Below are positions 1 through 10,031 of a DNA stretch of 64,000 nt, piece after piece (within the stretch, counting starts at the first letter, position 1; each line of letters starts with the position of its first letter). The DNA is taken from the NCBI RefSeq assembly GCF_000264995.1, contig NW_006767433.1, positions 3,836,209 through 3,900,208 on the forward strand. The letters are read 5' to 3'. The DNA comes from Punctularia strigosozonata HHB-11173 SS5 (lineage: Eukaryota; Basidiomycota; Agaricomycetes; Corticiales; Punctulariaceae). Under the pieces are notes generated by a model, which saw only the letters and a program-made list of their open reading frames with translations, had not been told where the DNA came from and did not search any database. The translations under genes were made by a program, and so were the position numbers.

Positions 1-83
1 TCAGTGTCCAGTCGGCGCCTCTTGGCCGTGGCTGTGTGATGACGGGTTTGTATTGTGCTGTGGCAGTCGCGTGTTCTTAGTCT

Positions 84-525
84 ATGTCTACTATCTCTGT
101 CAAGGTCGTGTTTGGCGGGGGCCTCGAGCAGTTGTTCTCCAATGAAAAGACTCATGGCATCTCATTGCCAAGTCAGATCCCGGTAACATGGGATCCGTCT
201 CAAGTTATCAAAATATCGGGAACACAAAGCGAAGAGAAGAGGCCTGTGAACATCACTTACCTCATACACTGGTTGAAAGAACATCTGTTGAAGGAGCGAT
301 CGGAACTGTTCGAAGAAGGGGGTACAGTGTGAGTCGTCCCGTCCGTCAAGACGACTTCGGCGTATGGCCATGATCTCTCGCAGTGCTAAATCTAGCCCCC
401 TTGTCAGACGACCCGGCATACTGGTTCTCGTTAACGATACGGACTGGGAGCTTGAGGGGGAAGGAGACTACGAACTCAAGGACAACGATGAGATCGTGTT
501 CATCAGTACATTGCACGGCGGTTGA
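84..525 (+). CDS. URM1: Ubiquitin-related modifier 1 (Urm1), sulfur carrier
   Basis: Two exons, 84-328 and 408-525, give 120 residues; the intron starts GTGAGT and ends CAG. Urm1 is thiocarboxylated at its C-terminal glycine and donates sulfur for thiolation of wobble uridine in cytosolic tRNAs; it can also be conjugated to proteins. The sequence shows the family start ([15 protein letters not shown]), the helix [17 protein letters not shown], the strand [17 protein letters not shown] and the core [11 protein letters not shown], ending exactly at Gly-Gly as required. It is slightly longer than the usual 99-115 residues because of a loop around residues 28-50, which could hide a further small intron, though it reads as open frame. 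The next gene starts 1.8 kb downstream. Identification is firm; the exact loop is less certain. Confidence 0.93.
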
Positions 526-2328
526 GGTCACGTCTACCGCGGGAAAGCCTGTGTTCAAGATTGATCCCTTGTAAACATTGCTCGGTGGAACTATGAGTCT
601 TGATCACCTTTGGATTTGTGAGTGATATCGCGACCTGCTAAAGCGACTGATATAGAATGTTCCTCCGATAGTCTATGTACGCTCATTGGGATGTACTCGC
701 TTCGACTAAGCAACGTATGTTTCGGTTGCATCCGGAGAGTCAATGCACTGCTGTCATATTCAGCCCGGAGCTTTTTCATTTGGTTCATACCGTTGGTTCC
801 TTTTATGCTGGTGAAGCACCACCTCCGCACTCAAAGGCAAGCGGACTGCCCAAGTCCACTTATTCCGGGCTCATGTGAGTCCTGACCCATTGCTTTCTTG
901 GTAAGTCGTCACCCCTAGCGGCTTATGGGCGGTCTTGACCATCAACCGTCTCACGCTGATATCCGATGAAAAAAGGGACGCGTTGCAGGATAATGACGGC
1001 GGATTGAGAGCGGTTTCTGGTATTCGAATCGTTGCTCCCACTGTCACCCTTTCGCTCCGCTGTCTTCTGATCCTTGTGGAATTCCGATGTAGGAGGCAGG
1101 CTCGGAGCCAGTCGGGTATGTGAACTTATAACGTGAAAGTGGCGGGCGTCCATGTTCTCGCCGTTGAGCCCATAGCCCCTCATAGCAATGAAATGGGAAA
1201 TATGTTCCCCACCGGATTGAGCATATGCAGGTCTCAACCGAGTACTCCTAGGCCTGTGCTGTGTTGGGCTGCTGGGTTTCGTAATGTATGTGGCCTCAGA
1301 CGCATTTGTGGGTGATAACACACTGTGGAGTAGCTTGCCAGCGCATGATGATGAGGCATCCGAAACGGCCTGTCGTTTGTCATACTGTACACAACAATAC
1401 GAATACAGTCAGCGGACATGCTACCATCCCGGGGACGGGCATCGCAGTGCAATAATCAACACGCCGACGGTCGCACGCTTGTGGAAGGTTATGCCGGCAT
1501 CCATGCGGATGCTAGTGTGCTTCCGTACTCTGAGAAGTCGTAGAATAGTCACGGAGGTACTGTCGGTACTATCCACGTCGTAACCAAGTAGCCTTGACGA
1601 TGCTTTCGTTCTGAGCCTTATGAAGTGATGATCTCACGGCACCGGGCGGGCACGATATCCAAAGTGACAAAAAAAAGGCGGTTTGCCTCAGAACTTGATC
1701 AAGGATGCAATCCCGATCAATTACCTTTGATGATTTCGAGCGTCGTACCGAACTATCGCAAATCAGAAGGGATTGAAGAATAGTGACAAGACGTGTTCGA
1801 TCTGCCGGTCCGCTCGCCCGCAACAAGACAGGAAGCGACTTGGTGACCGAGGTGTATGGCGTTCTTGATGTTCTGGACTTCCATTGCAACCTATTTCCAC
1901 CTGAAGCAGTACATAGCGCAATGAAAGCTTGCAATACATGGGGTCCTTGACTATATGGATTGCTTCCACGGCAATACATACCCCGACTGCCTGCTTCTTC
2001 TGGACAAGGCCTGGTCTCTCACCGAATAGTGTCCGTTAATTAAGAAGCTCTGCGCAGCAGGGTCCATAGATGATAGAACTCCCAAGCCTTCCCAAGCGCG
2101 ATACGACAGGATACGACCCGTCACGCCGTGAATGTCACGGTTGTCCATGTATCTTCCTGACCTGACATCGGCTGACGCGAAGGCCTCGTGCCTCTTGGAC
2201 TTGAACTCAACTTTCTCTTGAGATTACGTTCACCCTCTCTCACCCACATTCTTTACTGTTACGACTGGACGCGACAAACGCGTACTCTTTGCGGCGCGCA
2301 TCTTACCTCTGCTCTGCGCGCTCTGACT
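526..2328. other. Intergenic region without recognisable gene
   Basis: About 1.8 kb between URM1 and the serine-rich gene. It contains only short open frames on both strands (the longest about 135 codons, at 1569-1979 on the minus strand). None shows a recognisable domain or a convincing exon chain. I see no repeat or RNA gene. The right part must hold the promoter and 5' UTR of the gene starting at 2329. Confidence 0.5.
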
Positions 2329-5039
2329 ATGTCTGGATCGTCTCCCGCGCGGCGCTTCAGGTCAAAGACATCGGACATTTCGGATTTCCTGCGGAACACT
2401 CCCCCGCAACATGTACAAGGACCTCCCGTCCCTACGCTACCGCAGCAGCAGCCCTCGCCAGTCAAAAAACGAAGGATACCCTTCCTAAGCAGGAAAAAAA
2501 CGTTCGCGTCTCTAACCACCGCCAATATATCAGCACCTATACAGAAAACATCTCCCGCTACCAAACCCGATGCATCGCGCATCCCTCGTAGTCCTATAAT
2601 GCAACGAGTTCCTATCAGCACTACTACTCCAAGCGAGTGAGTTGACTCGTCCTGACCTTGTATTTGGTGCTGCGCTTGTATACCGTCTGCCCGGTTTTCG
2701 GTCATTTTGCTTCAATGCTCATAGAGCCGTCATGGGAGCACTGGATCCCCTCCCTTAATCTATGTTCGATCACCGTCCATGACTTTCACCTCGTTGGCTT
2801 TGGATTCTCCTACAAAATCTGATCAGTCGCGTTCCTTCAATATAGGCAGCGCTGTCAGAAGGTCCCCACAGGTGACTCTCAGAACTCAAACGATTCGACA
2901 TCCTTGACAGCGCGCTCATCCTTCATTTCCACTCTACCGCCGGTCAACTTTTCTCCTCCGTCCCTCAGCCCTCTAACACAACCTGACCAATCTGTTACCT
3001 CGACTGCGAGTTTGGGCTCTGAGCAGTCGTCCGTCAAATCGGGTTTGCCGTCCACCAGGTCCTTGAATTCCACTTTCGCATATGCGCAACGCCAGAACCA
3101 GCCGTTGATCACGGCATCCGTTCCACTCACCGAAGCGGTCCGTTCTGACCGCCAACGTGCACAATCTCATGTGACCGGTCCTGCAGCAGCACCCACAATA
3201 CAGCGTAGTAATTCCGCGAGGCATATGGGCACCCCGCCGTTGTCAGACACTCCTCGTATGGGCTTCCCCATGCCCCCCAGGACACACTTGGACATGAAAG
3301 GAGGACGGTCCGAGACCGATGGTGCGATCTGTGCGTCGGACAACGCGCATGTTAACTCAGCCATCGAGCGCCCGCACCGTTCAGGTACCAAGGCCTCTCT
3401 AACGGCCAGGAAGGAACTTGCGCAAGCGGTCGGAAAATCGGTCGACTACGGAACCGAAGCAAACAAAACCGAAGGAAAACTTGACACGTCAGGAGCAGGA
3501 TCTTTCGATGTTCCCCGCTCCGCTCCTCCAATCGTGGCCACTACGTCTCTCAGTGACGAGAAGGTTTCAACTTCACGCACCCAGTTTTCGACATCCAAGA
3601 TATCGAGAAAGGCGATATCCTTTGGTAAAGCCCCATCCGGCCCTCCGACAATCCCATTGCCGACCCCACCTGCAGTCATGGCCTCTGAGATATCGACCGA
3701 TCTCTCATCATCTCCATCCGATACTTCTCTGTTACTCCCATCTACACCAGTCCGCACTCGGTCGAATACGAGCATCCCTCTTCCTAATTCTGCAACGTTT
3801 ACTCGGCGCTCTCTCTTGACCGTCAAGGGAGATATTGCCGGTGACACAGATCTGGCCTTGCCTGCGAAAGTAATCATGGCGAAGGTCGAGTCGGGCATTG
3901 AACGGGCTTCGAAGGATGGCGATCGTATCAACCCGAAATTACTCGCGCAGGACTCAGACGCCTCTTCCGAGCAGCTGCGGCGAGCTCTGCTATCCCAACT
4001 GGCGAAATTTGACCACTTGGCCGGTTACGTTCTCTCTCTAACCCAAAAACACGAAGATGAGAAAACGTCTTTAGTCCAGCGAATCGAAGAGCTACAACGC
4101 GAGATCAAGAAGCGAGACCGCGAAATCAAAGGCCTGAGATGGCTTGTGGTCAACGGCGCTGCTGTAGCTGGTCAGTCTGGCTCAACCCCAGGATCAGCGC
4201 CCACGACAGGACAAAGGGAACGATCTCTGTCATCGTCGCACTCTAGGCAGAGCACCGTGGAAACTATCGGCCAGCAACTTCGCCGGGAGTACGCGGACGA
4301 CTCCGAAAAATGTTATTTAACCCCTGCATTAGAAGCCGAATCGCCAACCACAGGTTCTTTGGATAATTCCGACGGCGCGACGGTTCTTCAGCGGTCCAGC
4401 ACCGTGAAGCACACTCTTGCTCCGGGTTCTCAAGCTTGCGGCTGGCGATTGAGCCCGAAACAATTCCGCCGCAAGAGTTCGCCAGTCGTGAATGTCTACG
4501 GCAAGGCTGAACCCGGCGCTGGCCTGGGTTTGGGCATGGGCCCTCTACCGCCTGCCACCACCTCGTCGGACTCCGAGGTGGTCAGCGCACGGTCGGCCCT
4601 TGGAACTCGCGCCTCGTCGTCTTCCCTATCATCGTCGGCTTCCACCGTGCCTACGATGACGGCTGCCAGTACAGCCTCTTCTGGCCTTTCCGCCATTCTC
4701 GAATCGCCTCCACAGTCCTCTGACGGGACCTCAGAGTTTCCGCGTTCCATCATACCCGAAGAGGGTAAACGCCGCGAAAAGGATGAAAGACGCGCGATCA
4801 AGGCCCTGCGCCGGATCTCTTCTTCCTCTAGCAAGAGCGGATCTTCGGTTCACGTCACCGCGACACCACCATGCCCCCCTTTGCCACCCGACGCAGCAGC
4901 GAGTACATCGTATGCGAGCAATCTGCGCAAAGGCGCTATGCCTTCTATCGACAACGTGCTGGGACGAAGCGTCACGGACGAAAAGATGGAACACGTGCTC
5001 GCGCGTCTGCGATTGCTGGGAGAGGCCGTCAATCGCTAA
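2329..5039 (+). CDS. Serine-rich protein with a central coiled coil, unknown function
   Basis: A first exon begins at the ATG at 2329 and runs to about 2636. A long last exon is open from about 2823 to the stop at 5039. The join lies between 2637 and 2903, and its exact splice sites could not be fixed because no simple donor/acceptor pair keeps frame; a small middle exon is possible. The protein (about 800 residues) is mostly low-complexity Ser/Thr/Pro, as in disordered scaffold proteins. It has basic patches near the start (SPVKKRRIPFLSRKKT). A predicted coiled coil of about 50 residues (genomic 3970-4145) includes QRIEELQREIKKRDREIK. A short amphipathic C-terminal helix is MEHVLARLRLLGEAVNR. 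Similar layouts occur in fungal cytoskeleton and polarity scaffolds, but I do not recognise the family and assign no function. Confidence 0.7.
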
Positions 5040-5550
5040 TCTCGTCACCTTCTTAGCCATCTGTCTTGATTGGGGCGATGTTGCGTTCCCGTGATTTCTG
5101 CCGTTCTATGTGTTATCGAAGTTACAGTCGCGGCTGTCGCTGCATCATCGGCGCTGATACTTACGCTCTTTTCACGGACTTCGCGAAGATTTGTGACAGC
5201 TCTTTTTACTTGGCTCACGCAACAACGACTTGCTCATCCATCATACTAGCATTCTACACCATCACCTTTCACGAGTTTACAATCATCTTCGCTATTACGA
5301 ACTGCTATCACAAGTAAAATAATTGGAGTTGCCGATCCGAGCGCCTTCGTTAGATTGTTGTTATTAATCCTTTCGCGACGTATTGAATAATCCGTTCCTT
5401 CTGTATTTCTGCTGCGCATCCATGAGCCGGTTTTCTGTCGTCCTCACGAATCACAGCCACCGGACAGCCACTCGGTTGCACTGGCCAGACTACAACTCAG
5501 TGGCCAGCCCTGAGTACTGAGTACTGAGTGCTCACTCACAGAGCAACACC
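5040..5550. other. Intergenic: 3' UTR of the serine-rich gene and promoter of the Asterix-like gene
   Basis: No coding signal. Just upstream of the next start codon, three imperfect copies of a 7-bp unit (TGAGTAC, TGAGTAC, TGAGTGC) lie at 5511-5531, directly followed by TCACTCAC. The octamer CTGGCCAG and a near copy occur around 5481 and 5501. These may be promoter elements of the gene at 5551, but nothing beyond position supports that. Confidence 0.4.
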
Positions 5551-6033
5551 ATGTCGCAGCCCAGCACTTTCGACCCAAGGGACTCTAGTTTGGAGTCCAA
5601 GTTAACTTTTCCAAGGACATGGGCTATCTCTCCGGTTGGTGAGTCGTGCGTGCCCGCCCACTTGTCACTACATGTGGACTGACTGCTGACGACCAGATCC
5701 TTTGGTTTCTTCGGGCATGTTTCTATCTGGTTTGATCATGGTCACAAAGAACAGGTTCATCTAGCGGCTCCGGTCATCAACGCGTGCTAATACGTTGTTT
5801 GTAGATATCTTGCTTGGCCGAATCTCTTGGTTGCCGTGAACGGCGTGATCAACTCACACCCACTCCGAACGAAAGAGGGAGGCAACGGATGGTCAGGGCT
5901 TACGTGCGTGCACGATCTTCTCTTCGTGACATTGCAGCTCATGCATTATTCTGCCATCAGCTTGGCCGTCTTTGCCTTGATTTCCGCGTACCTTCCCTAT
6001 TTCGTACCTCCGGCTGCTCCGAAGGCTGTATGA
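5551..6033 (+). CDS. Asterix-like small ER membrane protein (PAT complex, UPF0139 family)
   Basis: Four exons, 5551-5638, 5697-5754, 5805-5903 and 5961-6033, give 105 residues, matching the usual length of about 106 for Asterix/WDR83OS. In animals this protein pairs with CCDC47 in the PAT complex, which protects polar membrane segments during insertion at the ER translocon. The sequence shows the family layout: an N-terminal DPR motif (TFDPRDSS), an SPVDP turn, a membrane segment from SSGMFLSGLIMV, a second from YLAWPNLLVAVNGVI, a Gly-rich loop (KEGGNGWSG) and a last segment LAVFALISAYLPYFVPP. Without splicing, exon 3 reads on through its intron and inserts about 19 residues that fit the family poorly, so the 57-nt intron 5904-5960 is preferred. 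Assignment is by layout and motifs; fungal members diverge strongly. Confidence 0.72.
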
Positions 6034-6169
6034 TACCGCTTTCTGTCGACTTACCTTCCACACGGACTTTTTGATTTGAGACCGCTGTCCGAAGACTAGC
6101 ATGGTATTCAAGCAGACATGTCCCGTCGTATCGTAAGTCTCGGATAGACCCATGGACTAGACATGGCTA

Positions 6170-8128
6170 TCAAACAGCACAACCAAAGTCGTTCGGCGCA
6201 GCTTCTGTAGCTTGCGCGAAGCGCTCAATCACCCTCTTGACCTCCTCGACATCTGGCCGCTCAACGTTGATCACCCTTCTTTCCTTATCAAGGAGCCCAC
6301 GGAACTCATCCGGTAAAACGTCGCGCTCGAAGTTGAATTCCCTGGTGGCGTGCCGCGAAACACCCGCCAAAGCCTTCGTAACAGCTTCGGAAAACTTGGC
6401 AGGGTGTGCTGTTGAAAGAACGATCTGGACGGTGTTCGGAGCACTATAGATGACAATGACTTGGCTCAGTCTATTCTGTACGACTTAACGGCTGCATCAA
6501 CCAACCTAGTGCTTTTCACGATTTTAGCTGCAGCAAGGGCAACTGCTGTATGCGGATCGGCTACGTATGACGGTTCACCGTCAAACCGCTCGCGAATGGT
6601 CTTCAGGGTCTACAGCCAAGTATAAATATAGGACCAATGAGTTCTAATTCCCATCGACTCACCAGCTCATCTGAGACACGTTCAGCGGCGAAGTCCCTTC
6701 TAGCTGCCTCCAACACCGTGACTGGCACCTCCACTCGACCGTCGCTCTTTACCTTGGACATCCATCCCTGTACGATGTGGCAAGCCTCCCTGCGTTTCGT
6801 CTTTTCAACCGCGCTGGGGCCGTCCACCTTCCCTATCTCGGTCGCGTGTCTCCCCACAACACTCTCGTATGCCAGATACCAAAGCAACCGTTCAAAATTG
6901 CTGGAAACCAGGATATCCATTGCGGGGCTGAGCGTCTCCTTGACGCCTCCGCTCACTGTCTGTTTGCCGTCCGACGCGCCATGTGCAGGCTCGGCGATGC
7001 CATCATCGACTGCATCGGCATCAACCTTTTCGTACCGCCCGCTTTTCCAAAAACGGGCTAGGATATCGTTCGCGTTTGTAGCGACAACGAGCCGTCGGAT
7101 TGGAAGCCCCATGCGTTTGGCGTAGTAGCCGGCCAAGATATCCCCGAAGTTGCCCGTTGGAACGACATACTCGAGCTTGATATCGGCGGAAGCAGGAGCG
7201 GAGATTTGCCGGCGAACGTGGAAGTAGGAGAGAAAGTAGTAAACAGTTTGGGCGAGAATACGGGCCCAGTTGATGGAATTGACGGCGCCTAAGCGATGAG
7301 CGGCGTTGAAGTGACGATCACCAAACAGTGCCTTCACGATATCCTGTGATTCCCCATTAGTAAGGATTTTATGTTATATATGTGGAACTGGCGTACTTGA
7401 CAGTCGTCGAACGTGCCTTTTATGGCGACATTGTGAACGTTCGTGTCCGTAACAGTAGTCATCTGCGCTTCTTGTACAGGCGAGACCCGTCCTTTCGGGT
7501 GCAAAATGAAGATGGAAACGTTGGCCTTTCCGCGAAGACCGTAGATCGCGGCACTGCGCGAGAATGAGCCGCAAGCAGTAGCAGGATAGCCGGGAACACT
7601 GACCTCCCGGTGTCTCCGCTGGTAGCCCCCACGACTGTCAGCCTTTCCTCTGCTTCGCCTGCGCTTTTCCGCGCGTTCCGCCTCTTCAAGAAGAACTCGA
7701 AAAGGTTCCCGAGAAGCTGCAGCGCCACGTCTTTGAAGGCGAACGTCGGGCCATGGAACAGCTCCAGTATGTACGTCTCATCGTCCAGTTGCTTCAAGGG
7801 AGTAACGTCTGGATGCCTAAACGTGGAGTAGCTCTTTTCTACCAGAGATCGCAGCTCGTCCCGGTTGATCTCGTCCTCTGAGATGTACAACGACAGCACT
7901 GCAACTGCGAGATCCGCGAAGGAGTGCGACGCCCAGTCCTCTTGCCAGCTGGAAGGGAGTTGAGGGACGTGGTCAGGGATATAAAGACCGCCGTCTGGAG
8001 CAAGGCCAGTGAGGACTGCCTACTGTTGGTCAAATAGTCATTACTATGATTCATCAAGATGAGCTGAGTCCGTTGACCTCTTCAAACGATAGTTCGGCAT
8101 CGCCGCCACGGGTTGAGAAGTACCGCAT
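6170..8128 (-). CDS. THR4: Threonine synthase
   Basis: Six exons, in genomic order 6170-6443, 6506-6609, 6663-7343, 7397-7553, 7604-8019 and 8078-8128, give 560 residues; all phases close exactly. The enzyme converts O-phosphohomoserine to threonine with pyridoxal phosphate, the last step of threonine synthesis. It starts with the family signature MRYFSTRGGDAELSFEE and then AVLTGLAPDGGLYIPD. The PLP lysine lies in PTFAFKDVALQ near residue 113. The phosphate-binding GATSGDTGSAAIYGL, split by intron 2, and IFILHPKGRVSPVQEAQM follow. The C-terminal half has INWARILAQTVYY and YVVPTGNFGDILAGYYAKRMG. Length fits the fungal fold-type II class (yeast 514), with an insertion rich in Ala/Asp near 250. 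Transcription comes from the direction of the MITE pair, whose nearer copy ends about 150 bp upstream of the ATG. Confidence 0.96.
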
Positions 8129-8275
8129 GTCGTACTGGTTGGCCGATGTGGTAGTAGTAATGAGGCCAGTGTGCTCAATTCCTGAGACTCTCAATATATC
8201 ACCGATAGGTATATCGCCCACGAGCCGGAGATCGGTGCAGCGCTAACGGCGGCACGCCCATTGAAGACGGTGAAT

Positions 8276-8657
8276 GGGTGACTTCCCGTAAGGATCTGTA
8301 AGGCCGAATAGGATAGATTTCGCTTACAAATCCACTAAGCGAGCGATGCCGAAAAATCGGCAACGACGAGCCAACTTGTCGGTTTACAAGTTGCTCGTAC
8401 AGACCTTTTATCTGGAAGGGGGGGTCGACCCCCCCTTCCAGACCAGAATGCCCGTTTACAGACTTGAATTTGTCATGCACGTGACCCTCCCTCTTCCTCA
8501 TTCGCTACTCAGCCCTTCTCAACGGACCTCCGCGTTTATTTCCGCCCCACACGCGCAGGGCCGTACGGGGGCATAAACGTACAGCATAACCTACAGATCG
8601 GGGTTTGAACTGTTTATTCTGTGTTTCTGTCGCTACAGATCTTACGGGAAGTCATCC
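8276..8657. mobile_element. MITE copy 1 (terminal inverted repeats, AAT flanks)
   Basis: A 382-bp non-autonomous DNA element without coding capacity. The left end begins GGGTGACTTCCCGTAAG and the right end is its inverted match with one mismatch and a 1-bp gap, giving terminal inverted repeats of about 24 bp. The trinucleotide AAT lies immediately outside each end (8273-8275 and 8658-8660), which looks like a 3-bp target-site duplication. Ends starting with GG and a 3-bp duplication suggest the PIF/Harbinger superfamily, but AAT is not the classic TAA/TTA, so this is tentative. Inside are three hairpins: TGCCGA...TCGGCA near 8347, an arm pair flanking CGGTTT near 8371-8396, and a 32-bp perfect palindrome at 8411-8442. 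It sits in the promoter of threonine synthase. Confidence 0.8.
8411..8442. repeat. 32-bp perfect palindrome in MITE copy 1
   Basis: The arm TCTGGAA followed by seven G is mirrored across a central TCGA by seven C and TTCCAGA, with no mismatch. It could form a very stable hairpin or cruciform. The identical palindrome is at 8796-8827 in the second copy. Confidence 0.9.
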
Positions 8658-8660
8658 AAT

Positions 8661-9052
8661 GGGTGACTTCCCGTAAGGATCTGTAAGGCCGAATAGAATA
8701 GATTTCGCTTACAAATCCACTAAGCGAGCGATGCCGAAAAATCGGCAACGACGAGCCAAGTTGTCGGTTTACAAGTCCCTCGTACAGACCTTTTATCTGG
8801 AAGGGGGGGTCGACCCCCCCTTCCAGACCAGAATGCCCGTTTACAGACTTGAATTTGTCATGCACGTGACCCTCCCTCTTCCTCATTCGCTACTCAGCCC
8901 TTCTCAACGGACCTCCGCGTTTATGATGTTCTATTTCCGCCCCACACGCACAGGGCCGTACGGGGGCATAAACGTACAGCATAACCCACAGATCGGGGTT
9001 TGAACTGTTTATTCTGTGTTTCTGTCGCTACAGATCTTACGGGAAGTCATCC
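8661..9052. mobile_element. MITE copy 2, in direct tandem with copy 1
   Basis: A second copy in the same orientation, separated from copy 1 only by the shared AAT, with another AAT at 9053-9055. By eye the copies differ at about six bases plus a 9-bp insertion in this copy near 8924, so they are roughly 98 percent identical and the duplication is recent. The terminal inverted repeats are intact. The 32-bp palindrome recurs at 8796-8827. The arrangement AAT-element-AAT-element-AAT could arise by insertion of one copy at the edge of another or by unequal crossing over at AAT or the inverted repeats. Confidence 0.8.
8796..8827. repeat. 32-bp perfect palindrome in MITE copy 2
   Basis: Exact copy of the palindrome at 8411-8442, with seven G and seven C around a central TCGA. 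Its conservation in both copies fits either recent duplication or selection on the structure. Confidence 0.9.
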
Positions 9053-9055
9053 AAT

Positions 9056-10031
9056 GCAGAACACACCTGCGATGGGCGCCCTCGGCGAAATCCGATGGAG
9101 ACCTCACGGCTTAAATCGGCCGACGGTTGACTCGACCGTTAAGATCTTTAGCTGCTTGCCTTTCGAAATCTGGCAGTGCGGTGACTCTGCTCGCAGTGAC
9201 GACAACGCAGGACCTTCCGAGTCTCCGATTAGAGCGTTGCTACCCAATTTCCAGTTGCTCATACCAAAACCGCTGCGAATACTTGCCCACAGTGCTTCTA
9301 CCTGACTCCATGACTTCGAGTGCAGGACCAAGACTCAGGGACCATCTTTTTCCTTCTCAGCCTATGGGGTTGCTCTGGTCTTTCATCTCACAAGTATGGT
9401 CTATTATGTCCACTCCCAAGCTGCGCGATCTCAACTATCTGTGATGCAGCCGTTCATCATATATCACTATGGCGCGCACGCACGGATGGTCTGGTCTCCG
9501 CGATGCACCTCGCCGGCATGGCAATCCCGTGGTTCCTTCGACTTGCCAACCGGATCTCAGAGTCTTGCTCGACTTGTTCACCACGTTCTCGGCGTATGTC
9601 CAGGAGAATCTCGCACGCTGAGGCTGATTCCATCCAATGCCCTCCGCCTTGGCATCTCAGCATCATTAGAGTGTATCTGCAGCACAGGCGAGGTGGGCTG
9701 GAACTTGTGCCATGCACTGCATTTTTGGCGGGGCTCCCCGCGGACATCTTTGACTACTGTGAAGAACTTTTACCGCCTGCAGATACACTCTATTGTACTG
9801 CTCAGTAGAGAAGGTTCCTGCGTACAAGGTTTCATTCATTCATTCTCTCGCGGGGCTGTGCGTATACCCAGGCTGCTCGCCATCATATGCCGTTCGCATC
9901 GTACCGGGGAATGCAATATTTAAGCACGAGTTGTGCATCCTATGCACTAGCTCGACGCTCCTTCGTTCTTCCGTTTGCCTGGCGCACCATCTTTTCTCGT
10001 CTTCTCGCAGCCTTCAAATACGTATTCCATC
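9056..10031. other. Intergenic, upstream of the secreted two-repeat protein gene
   Basis: No convincing gene. The longest open frame (9396-9923, plus strand) has no domain and an unlikely composition. The region holds a 16-bp inverted repeat (separate entry). An AATATTTAAG stretch near 9916, about 115 bases before the next start codon, could serve as a TATA-type element. Confidence 0.4.
9667..9792. repeat. 126-bp foldback unit with 16-bp perfect inverted repeats
   Basis: TAGAGTGTATCTGCAG at 9667-9682 is the exact reverse complement of 9777-9792, with 94 bp between. It may be the remnant of a small inverted-repeat element or a regulatory hairpin. No obvious target duplication is seen at the ends. 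Confidence 0.6.

Noticed and set aside
1569-1979. Open frame of 136 codons on the minus strand near the left edge
   Set aside because: No recognisable motif and no adjoining exons; similar frames occur on both strands of the same spacer.
8199-9003. Identical open frames on both strands inside the MITE pair
   Set aside because: They arise from the duplicated inverted-repeat element, cross its palindromes and show no protein family; not genes.
9396-9923. Open frame of 175 codons upstream of the secreted-repeat gene
   Set aside because: No signal peptide or domain, overlaps the 126-bp foldback, and unlikely composition.
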